From the NCBI RefSeq assembly GCF_016802725.1, contig NC_052669.1:11307770-11371769 (forward strand): a stretch of 64,000 nucleotides of DNA. The letters are read 5' to 3'. The DNA is from Solenopsis invicta (lineage: Eukaryota; Arthropoda; Insecta; Hymenoptera; Formicidae). A program made the position numbers and the translations under genes. Positions 34,913 to 46,491 of the stretch are shown one piece after another. The notes under the pieces are model-generated. The model did not search any database. It saw only the letters and a program-made list of their open reading frames with translations, and was not told where the DNA came from. Numbering within the stretch: position 1 is the stretch's first letter; each line of letters begins with the position of its first letter.

Positions 34913-36744
34913 GATGTACATACATACACTAGGTTCCACCGATGCCTTAACACATGAACTTGTACGCGTGTCAAGGCATGTCGATATAGTAAATTCGGCG
35001 TGTTCCGACTCAAGATATTTTTATATTTCATGCCTGTCATCTGACAATTATACTCAATTAAATTATTAACAACAAGTTACCTCTTTTTGGTTTTAATTAA
35101 ATTTTTCTTCCATTAAAGTATATAATCATTTTTTAAGTCGAAATTAAATGTAATTGGTTTACTTTAAGAAAATTAATAAATATTGATAATAATATAAATG
35201 TTATATTAAATTTTAAAATATATATGTATTTTATATGGTTTTTAAATGCAATTTAAATGTTATTTAATTTACCTAATACTCTGTAGATGCTTGAATTTTT
35301 TAATCGATAGATTTTTCTATAAATTCAAGATAAAAACATTAAATTATTTTTCAATTTTTATGATTCCATAACATAAGGTTTTCAATTCATAAATATGAAA
35401 TTAGACTTGGACCTTAATAATATTACTCTTAGACATTAATAAAAATATTTTTTACATTTACTTTCAATGCAAATTTCGATTTTTAAAAAATGAAAATAAC
35501 TTTTAAACCTTTTTTCTACCGTAATTTCGTTGATTTACTACCTTGAAAAAACTACATGTGTTGTCTTTGTTCCCAACTTCTACAAAATATATTTTTATCA
35601 GATTTTTTCAAAAGGTGCGCTACAACGAAAAAAATTAAAATAACATTTTTCTTAATTAATTTTCTTCAAGAAATGAGCAGATAAATCGTTTCTACCAGCT
35701 CTTCAACGTTTTATTTGTCTATATTCCATATTGTAATGTTTTGTTGATCACAAGTTAAAAGTTATCAATAACTAAATAACTTTTTAATTTTTATAATTCC
35801 ACAACATAAGCATTTATTTCATATTTATGAAATAAAAACCTTATGGAATTATAAAAATTGAAAAAATATTTAGCTATCACTAACTTTCAACTAGTGATCA
35901 GCAAAATATTTCAATATGAATTTTGTAGACAAATAAACGTTAAATAGCTGACAGAAATAATTTACCCGCTCATTTTGCGATAAAAATTGACAAAAAATGT
36001 TATTATTTTAAATTATTTCATTGTGGCCTGCTTTTTGAAAAAAATCTGAAAAAATATTTTTTGTAGGAGTTGGGAACAGAGTTTCACATGTAATTTTGTT
36101 AAGGTGGCCCATCAACGAATTCAGGGCGAAAAAAATGTTTAAATGTTATTTTCATTCTTTATAATCAAAATTTGCATCAAAAATAAATGTAAAAAATATT
36201 TATTTATTAATGTCTAAGAGTAATATTATTAAAGTCCAAGTCTAATTTCATATTTATGAATTGAAGATCTTATGTCATGGAATCATAAAAATTGAAAAAT
36301 AGTTTAATGTTTTTATCTTAAATTTATAAAAAAAATTTAGCTTTAATTAAATAGCGATTAAAAAATTCAAGCATCTACAGAGTATTAGGTAAATTAAATA
36401 ACATTTAAATTGCATTTAAAAATCATATAAAATACATATATATTTTAAAATTTAATATAACATTTATATTATTATCAATATTTATTAATTTTCTTAAAGT
36501 AAATCAATTACATTTAATTTCGACTTAAAAATTGATTATATACTTTAATGTAAGAAAAATTTCACTAAAACCAAAAAGAAGTAAATTGTTGTTAATAATT
36601 TAATTGAGTATAATCGTCAGATGACAGGCATGAAATGTAAAAATATCTTGAATATATCGGAACACGCCGAATTTACTATATTGATATGCCCTGACACGCG
36701 TACAAGTTCATGTGTTAAGGCATCGGTGGAACCTAGTGTACATC
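34913..36744. mobile_element. Loopless palindrome, 1.83 kb, arms of about 910 bp
   Basis: Ends are GATGTACA and TGTACATC. Both arms then run through CACTAGGTTCCACCGATGCC to the centre near 35822 (TTTCATATTTATGAAAT) with high similarity and practically no spacer. No coding potential. No target duplication was found. It interrupts the Penelope 3' tail. Confidence 0.8.
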
Positions 36745-37201
36745 TTTTTTCAACGTCGTAACATAATAAACGACCTCACAGAGCGTGTGCAGAGACAAGA
36801 GCTTTGTAAAAACAACATGAATTGGTTGCTAACAAATAAATAAATGAGAAAGTAATATTAAAATAATTTTTAAACTTGTAACAGACAACAATACAAATTA
36901 AATAGTTAAAAGAAATAAACGGAAAATAAATAAAAATAAATATAAAATAAAAAAAGCTGTACAAGTCATAAGTTATAAAATTGTAAAAAAAAATTTATAA
37001 AAAATTATGCAAAATCAAAAAAAGGAAAAGAAAATAATCGAAAGAATTTTATACAAAATACCTCTAAACACAAAAACTCGTGTCACAGCATTGTGAGATG
37101 GGATATTACATCTTGGTGAGAATAGATATAAATAATAAGAACCGAATGAGATAGCCTCGGTGACCCGAACAAAAGGAATAGAAGGAGAAGGAATGACGAA
37201 C

Positions 37202-37922
37202 CTAAGAAGGGAGAATACGATCGAGGATAGGAAGATACGCATCCGAGAGGAGTTCGGTATCGCTTTGTTTATTGAGTCCATGTAATTGATTTTTGATGTG
37301 TAACATCTCGGATATAGGCCGGTATTCATAATCAATTCTTATATTTAAGATCACCTTAAGATGTCATCAACCAATCAGAGAACCGTATTAGCATCTTAAG
37401 ACGTTACTTAAGACGATCTTGAAATAAGAATCGACTATGAATACCGGCCATAGATCTTTTAACATAAGAAGGATCTTTGTCTAAAATTTCCACGTTCTCC
37501 CAATCAAATTCTTGGTTTTCTCCAATGCGATGTAACGGGATAACTGAAAAAGAACTAGCCTTTTTAGTATCCGCTTTATGTTCGCTGACTCTTGTTTTTA
37601 ATTGGCGTTTCGTCTGTCCCACGTAAGAATCGCAGTCCTTACAAGTAATTTTATAGACCACGTCATTACAAGAAAGATGCTCTATATGGTCTTTGCCAGT
37701 AGTTATAAATTTATTCAATTTAACAGGGATTGTGAACGCAACATTGCAGTCAAACTTACATGAGAAAGACGAAAATTTCTCTGATACCGACTCAATGTAA
37801 GGGATCGTAAAGAATCTTCTCACATGTTTATCCTCAACGCAGGTGTTATCTTTATAAAAAAACTGTTTGAGTCTGAAATTTATCATGAAAAAGATAAAAT
37901 TTAAAGGACAATTATTTTTCAA
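37202..37922 (-). pseudogene. Penelope-like GIY-YIG endonuclease, C-terminal part
   Basis: Penelope-like elements fuse a reverse transcriptase to a GIY-YIG nuclease that nicks the target. Visible here are the linker and nuclease: VVYKITCKDC, YVGQTKRQL and VSEHK match the GIY-YIG core, with the Y, R and H expected. The frame is cut after VKRS by a 133-bp MITE. It resumes beyond it as SEMLHIKNQLHGLN ... YLPILDRILPS with a stop at 37202-37204, the usual Penelope C-terminus. The N-terminal RT is absent. Confidence 0.75.
37317..37449. mobile_element. MITE with GGCCGGTATTCATA ends, 3-bp target duplication
   Basis: The perfect ends GGCCGGTATTCATA and TATGAATACCGGCC continue as imperfect inverted repeats (TTAAGATCACCTTAAG-type). 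ATA flanks both sides (37314-37316, 37450-37452). Removing the element and one ATA restores the Penelope reading frame, so the boundaries are exact. A 3-bp duplication suggests PIF/Harbinger mobilisation. A second member is at 56861-57005. Confidence 0.85.
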
Positions 37923-37934
37923 TAAAATATTAAC

Positions 37935-38120
37935 CAGAGTTATGAAGTTCTTACGATGAAATTAAGGATGTGATAATAAAAGTGATTTGTCAACCATACC
38001 AAAAAATAAAAATGTTATTTAAAGTAAAAAAAATCGGGAATCTTACTCAAGAATTTTTTTTCGGAAATTTTCAAGCGGCCACCCATCCAAGTTGTAACTT
38101 CGCCAAACGTTGCTTGACCT
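37935..38120 (-). repeat. Dispersed repeat with 5S-like segment, interrupted by copy C
   Basis: This copy carries a 5S-like block at 38068-38115. Five bases later copy C is inserted, and the host repeat seems to resume at 40067 (TGAACTTATGCCTGGTGATA). Confidence 0.6.
38068..38115 (-). ncRNA. 5S rRNA internal-promoter-like segment
   Basis: The minus strand has AAGCAACG and then CTTGGATGGGTGGCCGCTTG. The block is 48 nt, the same length as in the other two good copies and as the A-box to C-box span of 5S rRNA genes. It is a fragment in a repeat, not a 5S gene. Confidence 0.5.
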
Positions 38121-38535
38121 TGTTACGTCTGGCGTTAAAAATTTTTCTTCTTTCTCATGCCATCCGATAATATTTCTAAATCAAAACATTTCTAAAATAG
38201 TCGCGTTAACTTATGGATTCATTATGGAAAATTCCTTTTGATATTAATAATCGCGTAATTAACTAATATATTGGATTCATTCGACGTGGATGTGTCGATT
38301 TTAAAATATTAAAACGCGCCCGCGAGCGCGCGCGGCCATACAGCGTTCTCGAACATTCGGCAGCGCGCGGTCGCGCGACGGAATACGGCCTCCAGCGGAA
38401 CGCAGTCCCCCTCCCCGCTTACCTCTGCGGCTCGCCCCCGCGCGGGCGCCAATAAGCGTGGGAGCCAGCGCTAGCCGCGAGGGCGCGCCGTAGCGCCATT
38501 TTCGAACCCATAAACACCCTCGCGTGTCCGGAGCG

Positions 38536-38625
38536 TATAAAAGGAGCGCGCGCGGAGCAATTTTTGATTAGATCGCTCTGAACAGTCGGAGTGTGCGCTT
38601 GAACAGGCGGCCAGCCAACGGTAAG
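38536..38625 (+). promoter_or_regulatory. Core promoter and leader of copy C
   Basis: TATAAAAGGAGCG at 38536 shares the same 13 bases with copy A. A candidate initiator AACAGTC is at 38581. The 5' splice site ACG/GTAAGAC has its GT at 38621-38622. Confidence 0.6.
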
Positions 38626-39292
38626 ACTGGCAGAGGGATCCCAACGACGGGAGGGTTATTCTTACAACCAAGGCAGCCGAGGAATAGCATCGGGATGTCT
38701 CCTTCCTCTACCTCTCCTTTGTAGAACATGGCAGTTGAACCACACCGAGCGTATGCTTGAGTGCGCCCTCAGCCTAATCTACACTCCTTCTCTCCTTCCT
38801 CGTTCACCTGTCCTCAGATTGGTCGCGGCGTAATTAGCCTACACCACTTCTTGACCACTACTACCATTTCTTCCTCTATACCCTGAGATGTGTATTTTCT
38901 CGAGTTGCGCGCGACCTGATGTCATGCTTGTGATTGCGCCTTCTTCGGCATCTCTTTTCCTTTCATAACCTCTCTTCTTTCCTAAAAATCTTTTCACCGG
39001 CATCCTAAGTTATTCCTCGATGCTCCGGTATTTACATTTAGAATTAAACTTAAAAAACGTTTAATTTTAAATTAAAATTAAATATAACGTAAAATTAATT
39101 TAAATAACTAAAAATTAATTTTCAAGATCACTCCTACTGTTCCATTCATTGCACTCCTGCGCATACGCTTCCGCAAAACAATTCTCTCTCTTCAAATTAA
39201 GTTAACATTCGGAAAACCAGTAAGAATTCATTTCACTTTCATTTCTTTTTAATCAGAAACTTTTATTAATCAACAAAATGGCATAAAGCAAC

Positions 39293-39706
39293 ATGGGCAA
39301 GAAAACCCATCGTGGTAAGGCCGGAGGACGTAAACAATTCTTACGCGCTCTACATAAAGAGCTGAACGAAATCAAAAATTTTGAATCACCTACACATTGG
39401 GCGGAGTTCCCGGACACCTCCCCCTTCCCAGCGGAATTCCCGAACCTTGAATTCCCGGAGCTCGCCGTTTCCTACCGTCCTCCCAAACGGGATATAAAAA
39501 AGGAAATAATTGCGTTTAGGAGTCGAGCTGTCAAGTCAGCACCGGAATTCGTACCGGAGAGGAGACAAACTCGACCGGTATCTCCATCGGTCTACACAAA
39601 GAGGCCTAATAAAACATTTAAAGATCCGCGAATAAAATTTAATATCCAAACAAATTTTAAGATTAGAAAAAGTTTATCCGGATATATTTTAAAAATAAAA
39701 ACATAA
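39293..39706 (+). CDS. Small basic protein of the solo-LTR-like family (copy C)
   Basis: A 137-residue, strongly basic protein. Residues 1-20 are MGKKTHRGKAGGRKQFLRAL, sharing the MG-basic-AGGRK-F(L/F) pattern with copy A. Residues 35-60 are acidic and Pro/Phe-rich (FPAEFPNLEFPEL). Residues 65-137 are Arg/Lys-rich with SAPEFVPERR and KTFKDPR. No membrane segment, Cys cluster or known enzyme motif. The ORF follows a good acceptor (39256) and a two-codon upstream ORF (ATGGCATAA). It is unknown to me: it may be an accessory protein of an LTR element, or the start of a Gag-like ORF trapped in a long LTR. Confidence 0.6.
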   Translation: MGKKTHRGKAGGRKQFLRALHKELNEIKNFESPTHWAEFPDTSPFPAEFPNLEFPELAVSYRPPKRDIKKEIIAFRSRAVKSAPEFVPERRQTRPVSPSVYTKRPNKTFKDPRIKFNIQTNFKIRKSLSGYILKIKT

Positions 39707-40066
39707 ATTGTTGTTCGAATAAATTATTATATTTTGTATTAACATTTATCTATTTATACTTTCTTTCCTAAATAAAATTCATAAAAATTATTTTCATATA
39801 ACCATGCTCTCACACAATCATTTTAAATCCAATCCCACGCCACCGCTTCCTAGTCACGCTTCCTAAATAATGATAATAAAATATAAATAATCATTAAAAT
39901 TCAATCAAAAATAATAACGAACCTAATAAAATAAACATTTTGCCCTGGATATAATCCAGGGCTGGTAACAGCAGCCCATACGACAATTTATAAATCATAA
40001 AATATTAAATAACTCATAATCAAATCTTTTTCACCAAAAACGTCCGACCCACGCCCGAACATAACA

Positions 40067-40911
40067 ATCTGTAAGACTGCTGTGAACTTATGCCTGGTGA
40101 TAATGTATGTACGTAAGTAGTTTATTTACAGGACCAAATACAGAGTTTCTTTTCTTGTTATAATGTTTAAGAAATAAATTTAAAAAAAACATTTGTTTTA
40201 TTGTTTAATTTGAGCGGTACGGTATTGTACTCTCGCCGCTACGTACTATATTGCAGGGATATTCTTATCTCAGATTTTTTGGTTCCGCAAATCTTTTTAA
40301 TAAGTATGTAATTTACCGGTGGTAAACAAAAGTGAATTACTTCGCTTATTTAAATTTGACGTTTCAGTATAAAAAAAAGTCCTAATCACTAAAAAAAGCC
40401 TGAATCTCATAATACTTTTTAATGAGGATAACTATAAGTACAAAAATAAAAAATAACAAAGAATAGAACAAAAAGAAAAAAACAGGATATAAATAGAAAA
40501 TATGAATAAATGGTGCGTTTAGTCTGGCATGTTACCATACTAAAGTATCAATTACGTTATTACTTTTATTACTATATATGTAGTATAGTAATATGTTAAT
40601 AATTATGTATATTGATTCTAATGAAGCACATAATGTTTTTGTATGAGTGTGGGTGTAATGTGAGTGTAGAAATGTTTGCGAGAGGGTATGTATGTAAGTG
40701 CGGTGTATGTATGTAGTTGTGTGAGTGGGTATTGCGTATTTTGATTAGATGTCAGCTAACCACTAGTATTTACTTTTGCTTTTCCTCCTTTTTAATTTTT
40801 CTTCTGCAGGAATTGACATATCGTAACGCCAGTCTATTTGCTTATCGTTGCTCGACGAGAACGGAGGATATTCTAATTTTTTATTGTTTTTACGTCTAGG
40901 ATAATGGTAAA
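40067..40911. other. Repeat remainder and probable LINE 3' tail
   Basis: 40067-40130 continues the 5S-like host repeat. About 40540-40911 probably forms the 3' untranslated tail (minus strand) of the Jockey-like LINE, but its exact end is not clear. No gene. Confidence 0.4.
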
Positions 40912-43900
40912 TTATAGGTTGTTACAATCTTGTATATAGTCTTTGTGGTCTAGGTAAGGGAACGTTTCGGGAGGTAAAAATCTATTTTGGATTGTATTTT
41001 CGTAATACATTGTGTTCGAGTATAGCGCTGCAAAGATTAGACTATTTTGCGTTATTAGGCTTGCCTGTCGGTAGTTCTCGCGAATTAGGTTGATTATGAA
41101 ATTATTGATGCGGGGAATGTTCGCTTTATTATAGAGTCTTTGGTTACTACTATGTTTTATGTAATCAGATTCCGCAAATCTGTTGATATTGAGGCATGCT
41201 CTCAGACATTTTCTTTCAAAGATTCTTGCTTTCTCCATGAAGGACGCACTAATATTGAACCATATAGGACAGCCATATGTTAATTGATGTCTTACTAGGA
41301 GTTGGTAATAGATTACTTTAACTTTAAGGCTCAGATATTTTGAATAGAATAATCTTTTGAGACGCCCGAAGGTGCTATTTGCTTTTTTAAGTGTCCATAT
41401 ACTCTTTATAGAGTAGTCTCTCATCGAGATTTATTCCTAGATACTTAACTAAGCTCTTATGTTTAACAGTTTCTTTGGTGTTATTTTTGGGGGCGCTTTC
41501 AATATTGAATATTTTGTAGTTTTTTCTAATATTTCTGTTTGCATGCAATAACGATGTTCTGAACAGTATCGTTTCACATTTATCAACATTTATTTTTAAT
41601 TTCCAGGTTTCATAATAGTCTTCTAATTTATGAAAAATTTTTTGCAGTTTAGATTGGGCTTGTAAAGTCCACCTATCCGCCATATATATGATGAGATTGT
41701 TTGCAAAGGCAATTGCTTTAGGATTTCCAGGTTGGTTCAAGTCAAATAATTTAAGCATTTTGCTTATATAAATATTGAATAACACGGGCGAATTAACGTG
41801 CCTTGTTATAGGCCGTTATTAATTTTATAGGTAGTCTTAGAGAGGACATCCCCACTTGATATTACCAGCGATCTTCCTGAGATCATGTTCCATATTAATT
41901 TGGTTAGAGGGTTTGGGAATTTTTTCTGTATTATTTTATATAAGAGACCGTCCAACCAAATCGAATCAAATGCTTTCTTTAAATCTATTAAATACGCTCC
42001 TACACATTGTTTATTGTTGAGTGCCCAGTTTATGTCCGAAGTCAATTTGTTAATCGCGTGAATTGTAGAGTGTTTTTTGTTGAAATCCAAATTGACATTC
42101 TGGTATGATATTATTTTCTTTGCAAAATAGTGTGATCTGGTTATTGATAATCGTCTCGTATATTTTACTAATATTAGGTAGAAGACTTATTGGTTTATAG
42201 CTAGCCGGCAATGTCTTATCTTTGTTTTTTTTTTTAATAGTTACGACTTTAGCTACTTTCCATTTATCTGGAAATAGTGTGTATAGTTTAACAGATTATT
42301 GAAAATAATTGTGTAGTTATATATTAGATTTTGGGGGATGTGTTTTAGAATTATATTTGGGATTTTATCTATTCCAGATGATTTTTTGTTGTTCAATCTT
42401 TTAAATTTTAAGTTTAACTTATAAGTATTGGTAAAGTAATTTGAATATTCATTCTCCGTATTGGGGTCGTCAGCTGTGTTTTTATCACTGAATGAACATA
42501 TTGCTGTATTATTGTTCCTTTCTATTTCAGTTTTATCTTAAAATTTTTTTGTTTCTCTATTTGTTATTTTATTGAGACGTGTTCTGTTGTGGTTCTGTTC
42601 TTTGTTATTAATACTGGCAAAGTATGCTCCCATCACATTTAGTTTGTCCTGCAATGATTCGGCAAGAACATTCCCGTTTTCGTCTTTTTCTGCTTGATCT
42701 ACATTTATTTCCGTAGTATTTAGAATAAGCGAATTTGATGGTATTTTCAGCGTATCAATTTGTGCTAATTCTTTCTTTCTAAATATACTATTTAATTGCG
42801 GAACATGCTTGCCAAATTTTTTGTCGATATTTTTGTGCTTTTGTTTTTCCAGTATTCGTTAATGGATTTTGAAAATTCTATTTTTAATTTGTCCTTGATG
42901 TCATTTAATTTTGCTTTTAGGTCCATTTTTCTCATGTTTATTTTTGGCCAATTTCTGTGTGTGTGGTGTATTTTGGTTAATATTTTGTTTTTTTGATTTT
43001 GTAATTTTTTTATTTTGCCATTTATATACGCGTTTACCGAGTTTCTTTCTTTTATTGTAGGCACGTTCTTTTCTATTGTTTTTAGGATTTTATTATCTAT
43101 AGTTTGTAGATATTCATCTTTTTCCGGTATAGTTAGGTTTCTGTCATTGGGGATTTTAAAAGTGATCTCTTTTTCTAGAGCTTTGCTAAACTTTTTCCAA
43201 TTTACTTTTCTCAGATTATGCTTGTGTTTTCTATTTTCTGGTGCAAGCTCTAAACCATTTTCCTCGTCCAGGGATACATGGAATCTGACTGAGTTGTGAT
43301 CACTATCGTAGGGTATGTTATCCAGACTTTGGTCATCGTCTATGTCATGAAAAGTGATTCTATTGTCAACGAATACTATATCTAGGAAGGAGTTACCGTG
43401 TGGGTATGACGGATATTTGGTGCTGAACAGTCTTGTTTTATATATTATGTTGTTATTTTCTAACCAGATTTTAAGTGATACTCTTCGGGAGTTATTATTT
43501 AAATTTTTCCAGTCAGTGTGTTTAGCCAAGTCCCCGGCTATTAAATAGTAATTTTCCAGTCTATCCAATTTAAGAGTGTGAAACGAATTATTAATACTTG
43601 GTTGAGCTCTTTTTGTCCCCCGCATCTGACGTATGCGGCAATTATGTATAATTTTTCATTTGTCCTTGTATCTATTTTTATTATAGTGTGTCCTAAAATT
43701 TTGTCTTTATTTATTTTAACCGTGTTTACTTCTTTATGTTTTTTTTTTATTATTATAACGGTGCCTCTGCCTATGTTTATCGTTTCGGTACACCACCTTC
43801 ATTTCGTATTATATTATAATTTTCAAAACTTATTACATGATTTTTATTTAGTTTTGTTTCATTTAGCATTATATCGGAGATTTGTTAAATTCATAAGGGA

Positions 43901-44010
43901 TGCACTCTTTTGGTTTTTTTATTATTGAATTAACATTTATAGATATTATTTTGATTTTCTTTAGGATTTTTCTATTTGTGTTTGTTTGACTATATTTCGA
44001 CCTATTGTTC
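40912..44010 (-). pseudogene. Jockey-like LINE ORF2: APE endonuclease and reverse transcriptase, decayed
   Basis: ORF2 proteins nick DNA and reverse-transcribe the LINE RNA at the target. Running down the minus strand: an eroded endonuclease N-terminus (about 44010, ISINVNSI); endonuclease core with GDLAKHTDW, NSFLDIVFVD and SDHNSV (43625-42792); RT palm with YLIDLKKAFDSIWLDGLLYK (42090-41806); the catalytic YxDD position, changed to FANN (41785-41387); and a thumb/C-terminal part (YGCPIWFNIS, to 40912). Several frameshifts and stops separate the parts. The altered active site and breaks mean no activity. Confidence 0.85.
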
Positions 44011-44494
44011 ATGTTGTCCTTGATTGTACATAAATTTTTCTAGTAAGTCAACTATTGTATTTATTCGCAGAGAGTTATTTTCTGCTATTTTTTTTAGTCT
44101 AGTCATATTGTTTCTAATGTCTATTATCGCGTTGTTTAGTGTATTATCCCTAGTGTTATTTATTGTATTTTGTTTTATGGGGATTGTTTGGTCCTCAATA
44201 TTTTTATAATTTGTTGTTTTATTGTTTGTGTTTGTTGTATTTCTTACCGCGTCTGAGTATTTGAGTCCCGGTTTAATTAATGCACTATTTATACTTGAAT
44301 TTATTTTTTTTGTCTTCTTTTTTATTATTTAAGTTCGATTCTGTTAATCTTTTTTTATTTTCAATTATTTTAGGGCAACCTCTGTATGACGCCGGCTGTC
44401 CATAGTTACTGCAGTTAACACAATACATTTTTGATCTCTCGATTTGTATATGTGGCGGACAGCTACACTTTCCTGGCTCGTGATCCTTCCCATA

Positions 44495-45359
44495 CAGCAC
44501 AAAAAATTGCAGCAACATTGCAGCAATGTCGCAATGTTGCAGATTGCAATGTAATATTACGGAGACATTGCAGAAACATAAATTAACAATATGTTTGCAA
44601 CGTCTCATGGCATATGCCAGTAATATTCCGGAAATATTGCAATATCATAATTTTTTAATATTTATATCAATAGACGAAATGGGTCTATATATGAAGAAAC
44701 CTCGATCTACAGCCCAATGAACAAACAATATTTCTTAATTGTATTTTTAATAAAAATTTTTTTATGTTTAATGTAATTATTGTATTATATTGATATATAT
44801 TTTTTAATTACATTTTTATTTAAACAAATAACAGAAAAGTTATTAAAAATGCTATTCTGTATTTGCGAAATTAGTAAAAGAAAAACTATAACTTTATATT
44901 TGTTTATATAAATACTGAGCTTTAATTATACATATTTCATTTTTTTCAATAACGTATATTGACCTGATCTACCAGTTATATACACATATCAGCATAAAGT
45001 GTTCACAGGTCATCATGAGGAATCAGTTCGCAGCGATCAAGCAACGTTCGCCGAAGTCGCGACTTGGATGGGTGACCGCTTGGAAATTCTGAAAAAATAT
45101 TCCCAAGATTTTTTTTGCAAAAATGTTTTTTAAAATGTTACACAAATATTGTTTTGTTCATTGGAATTATGTGGTGTAATAATATTTATGTGAATATTTT
45201 GGAAAAATGAGATGTTTCAATGCAATATTTCAAAAAGCGGACATCTTAATGTTGCTGCAATCTTCCAACAATGTTGCAGCAATGTTTCGCAATCAAAATG
45301 CAATATTACAATGTTTCAATGAAATCATTCTGCAATGTTCCTGGAATCTCTCTGTGCTG
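44495..45359. mobile_element. CAGCAC-family long MITE (865 bp), copy 1
   Basis: Ends are CAGCACAAAAAATTGCAGCA and its inverse GAATCTCTCTGTGCTG. TA flanks both sides (44493-44494, 45360-45361). Taking it out with one TA keeps the ORF1 zinc-knuckle frame open, fixing the boundaries. The body holds a 5S-like segment (45039-45086). Copy 2 (47203-54293) is the reverse complement and carries nested insertions. Confidence 0.85.
45039..45086 (+). ncRNA. 5S rRNA internal-promoter-like segment
   Basis: The segment begins AAGCAACGTTCG and includes GACTTGGATGGGTGACCGCT. Aligned without gaps to the A-box/IE/C-box region of insect 5S rRNA (from memory), about three quarters of 48 positions match. It could serve as an internal RNA polymerase III promoter. 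Confidence 0.6.
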
Positions 45360-46491
45360 TATAGGTTATTACATTTAACGCATCTGTAAGGTAAATTACA
45401 ATTAGCGGCAGTATGGCCTAGACGCTGGCATTTTTTGCATTGGATTGAATCCCTACGCATCAATTTTTCCCATTGGATCTGTTGGTGGAAGAGATATTTT
45501 ATTTTCTTTAGATTATTTATTATACTATTTGGTGACAGTTGTATTATGTATATAGGTAGTAATCTTTGTTCCTGTTTTGATTTGTTAGTTGTGAATCTCG
45601 CAACTTTTGTGAATTCTACGTTTGTGATGCTTAGGGATTTCTCTAGGACTTCTTTTTCTTCGTATGAACTATCTAAACCTTTTAAAAGTACGGTTACAGG
45701 TTTATCTATCTTAGCAGTATATGTATAAAATTTAGAATTGCAAATCTCTAGTAATTTTTTAGTTAGATTAAAATTCTCTATTGTATCTACTTGTAATATA
45801 TGTTTTACGTTATTAATCCTTTTGATAAAAAAATCTTTTATATTTTTTAATTTTGTACTTAGCAGTCTCGTTGTATCCTTAGGGTCTTGATATAATATAC
45901 TGATTGGTGATGGTCAGTCCTTTCTTCTTGCTCTCTGGGGTGATGCGTGTGAGGTGTTTCCTTGGCTGGGTAAGTGGTTTTCCCTCTGTTCGCCTATTGT
46001 GGCCTCCTTGTTTGTACGTTTTGGTGGAACAACTTCCTGTTGTTGCCTGTGCTCTGTTGATTTTTCCTTTTTAAATATTCTTGGAAGTCCAATAGTTCCT
46101 TGTCGTCCTGGCTATCCATTTGATCTTTGCTAGTCATGGTGTTTGAGTCATCATCATTTAGTGCCTCAAATCTGTTTTGCGTTTGTATGTTGGCCGCAGG
46201 TATCTGTTTTCTTTGGTATTCCTCTAGCAAATTTTGCAGTCTACGCATTTCTGCTTTCAGTAGTTCATTTTCAGCTGATAAGTCTTCTGGGTTTGGTGTT
46301 CCAGGACTCGTAACCTTTTGTCCCGACACTGAGGGTACAGGCAGCTCGTTATTGATCGTTTGATTTTTGTTCCTTGCCATATTGAGGTTAGGGGCGGGTT
46401 TATTTTATATTGCTTGGCTCTCCTATTAATGGCATAATCTATTTTTTTCTTTGATATTGCTTTGCTGAGTAAGTTATGCAAAGCGTTTTGG

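Larger units (their letters stand above)
34690..37922 (-). mobile_element. Penelope-like element relic with nested insertions
   Basis: On the minus strand the order is: C-terminal GIY-YIG endonuclease coding (37922-37202), AT-rich 3' tail (to 36745), an inserted 1.83-kb palindrome, then more tail with a decayed hammerhead at 34753-34785. The reverse-transcriptase part is missing; the sequence breaks at about 37922 where the 5S-like repeat starts. The link between the coding part and the hammerhead across the palindrome is inferred from orientation and known Penelope structure. Confidence 0.6.
38121..40066 (+). mobile_element. Solo-LTR-like element, copy C, with complete transcription unit
   Basis: It starts TGTTACGTCTGG and shares ATTTTT...CATCCG with A and B. 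It ends CGAACATAACA. The flanks GACCT and ATCTG are not a clean duplication, so the target site has decayed. A CpG-rich segment lies at 38310-38560. TATA is at 38536, donor CGGTAAGACT at 38620, acceptor TTTCTTTTTAATCAG ends at 39256, the ORF is 39293-39706, and AATAAA motifs follow at 39718 and 39771. All parts needed for a spliced, polyadenylated mRNA therefore lie inside the 1.95-kb element. Confidence 0.7.
44285..46380 (-). pseudogene. Jockey-like LINE ORF1 (Gag-like zinc-knuckle protein), split by a MITE
   Basis: ORF1 proteins coat LINE RNA. The start reads MARNKNQTINNELPVPSVSG with a Leu/Glu-rich coiled-coil-like stretch (ENELLKAEMRRLQNLLEEYQ). After frame breaks, about 45400-45700 encodes the pre-knuckle region and a first knuckle, CKKCQRLGHTAANC. 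The second knuckle (CVKCNN ... HEPGKC) is cut by the MITE at 44495-45359. The third (CVNCSNYGQPASYRGC) lies at about 44420. A Lys-rich tail ends at 44285. Confidence 0.8.

Noticed and set aside
45039..45086. Functional 5S rRNA gene
   Set aside because: Only the internal-promoter half is present; the 5' part and the closing stem are missing.
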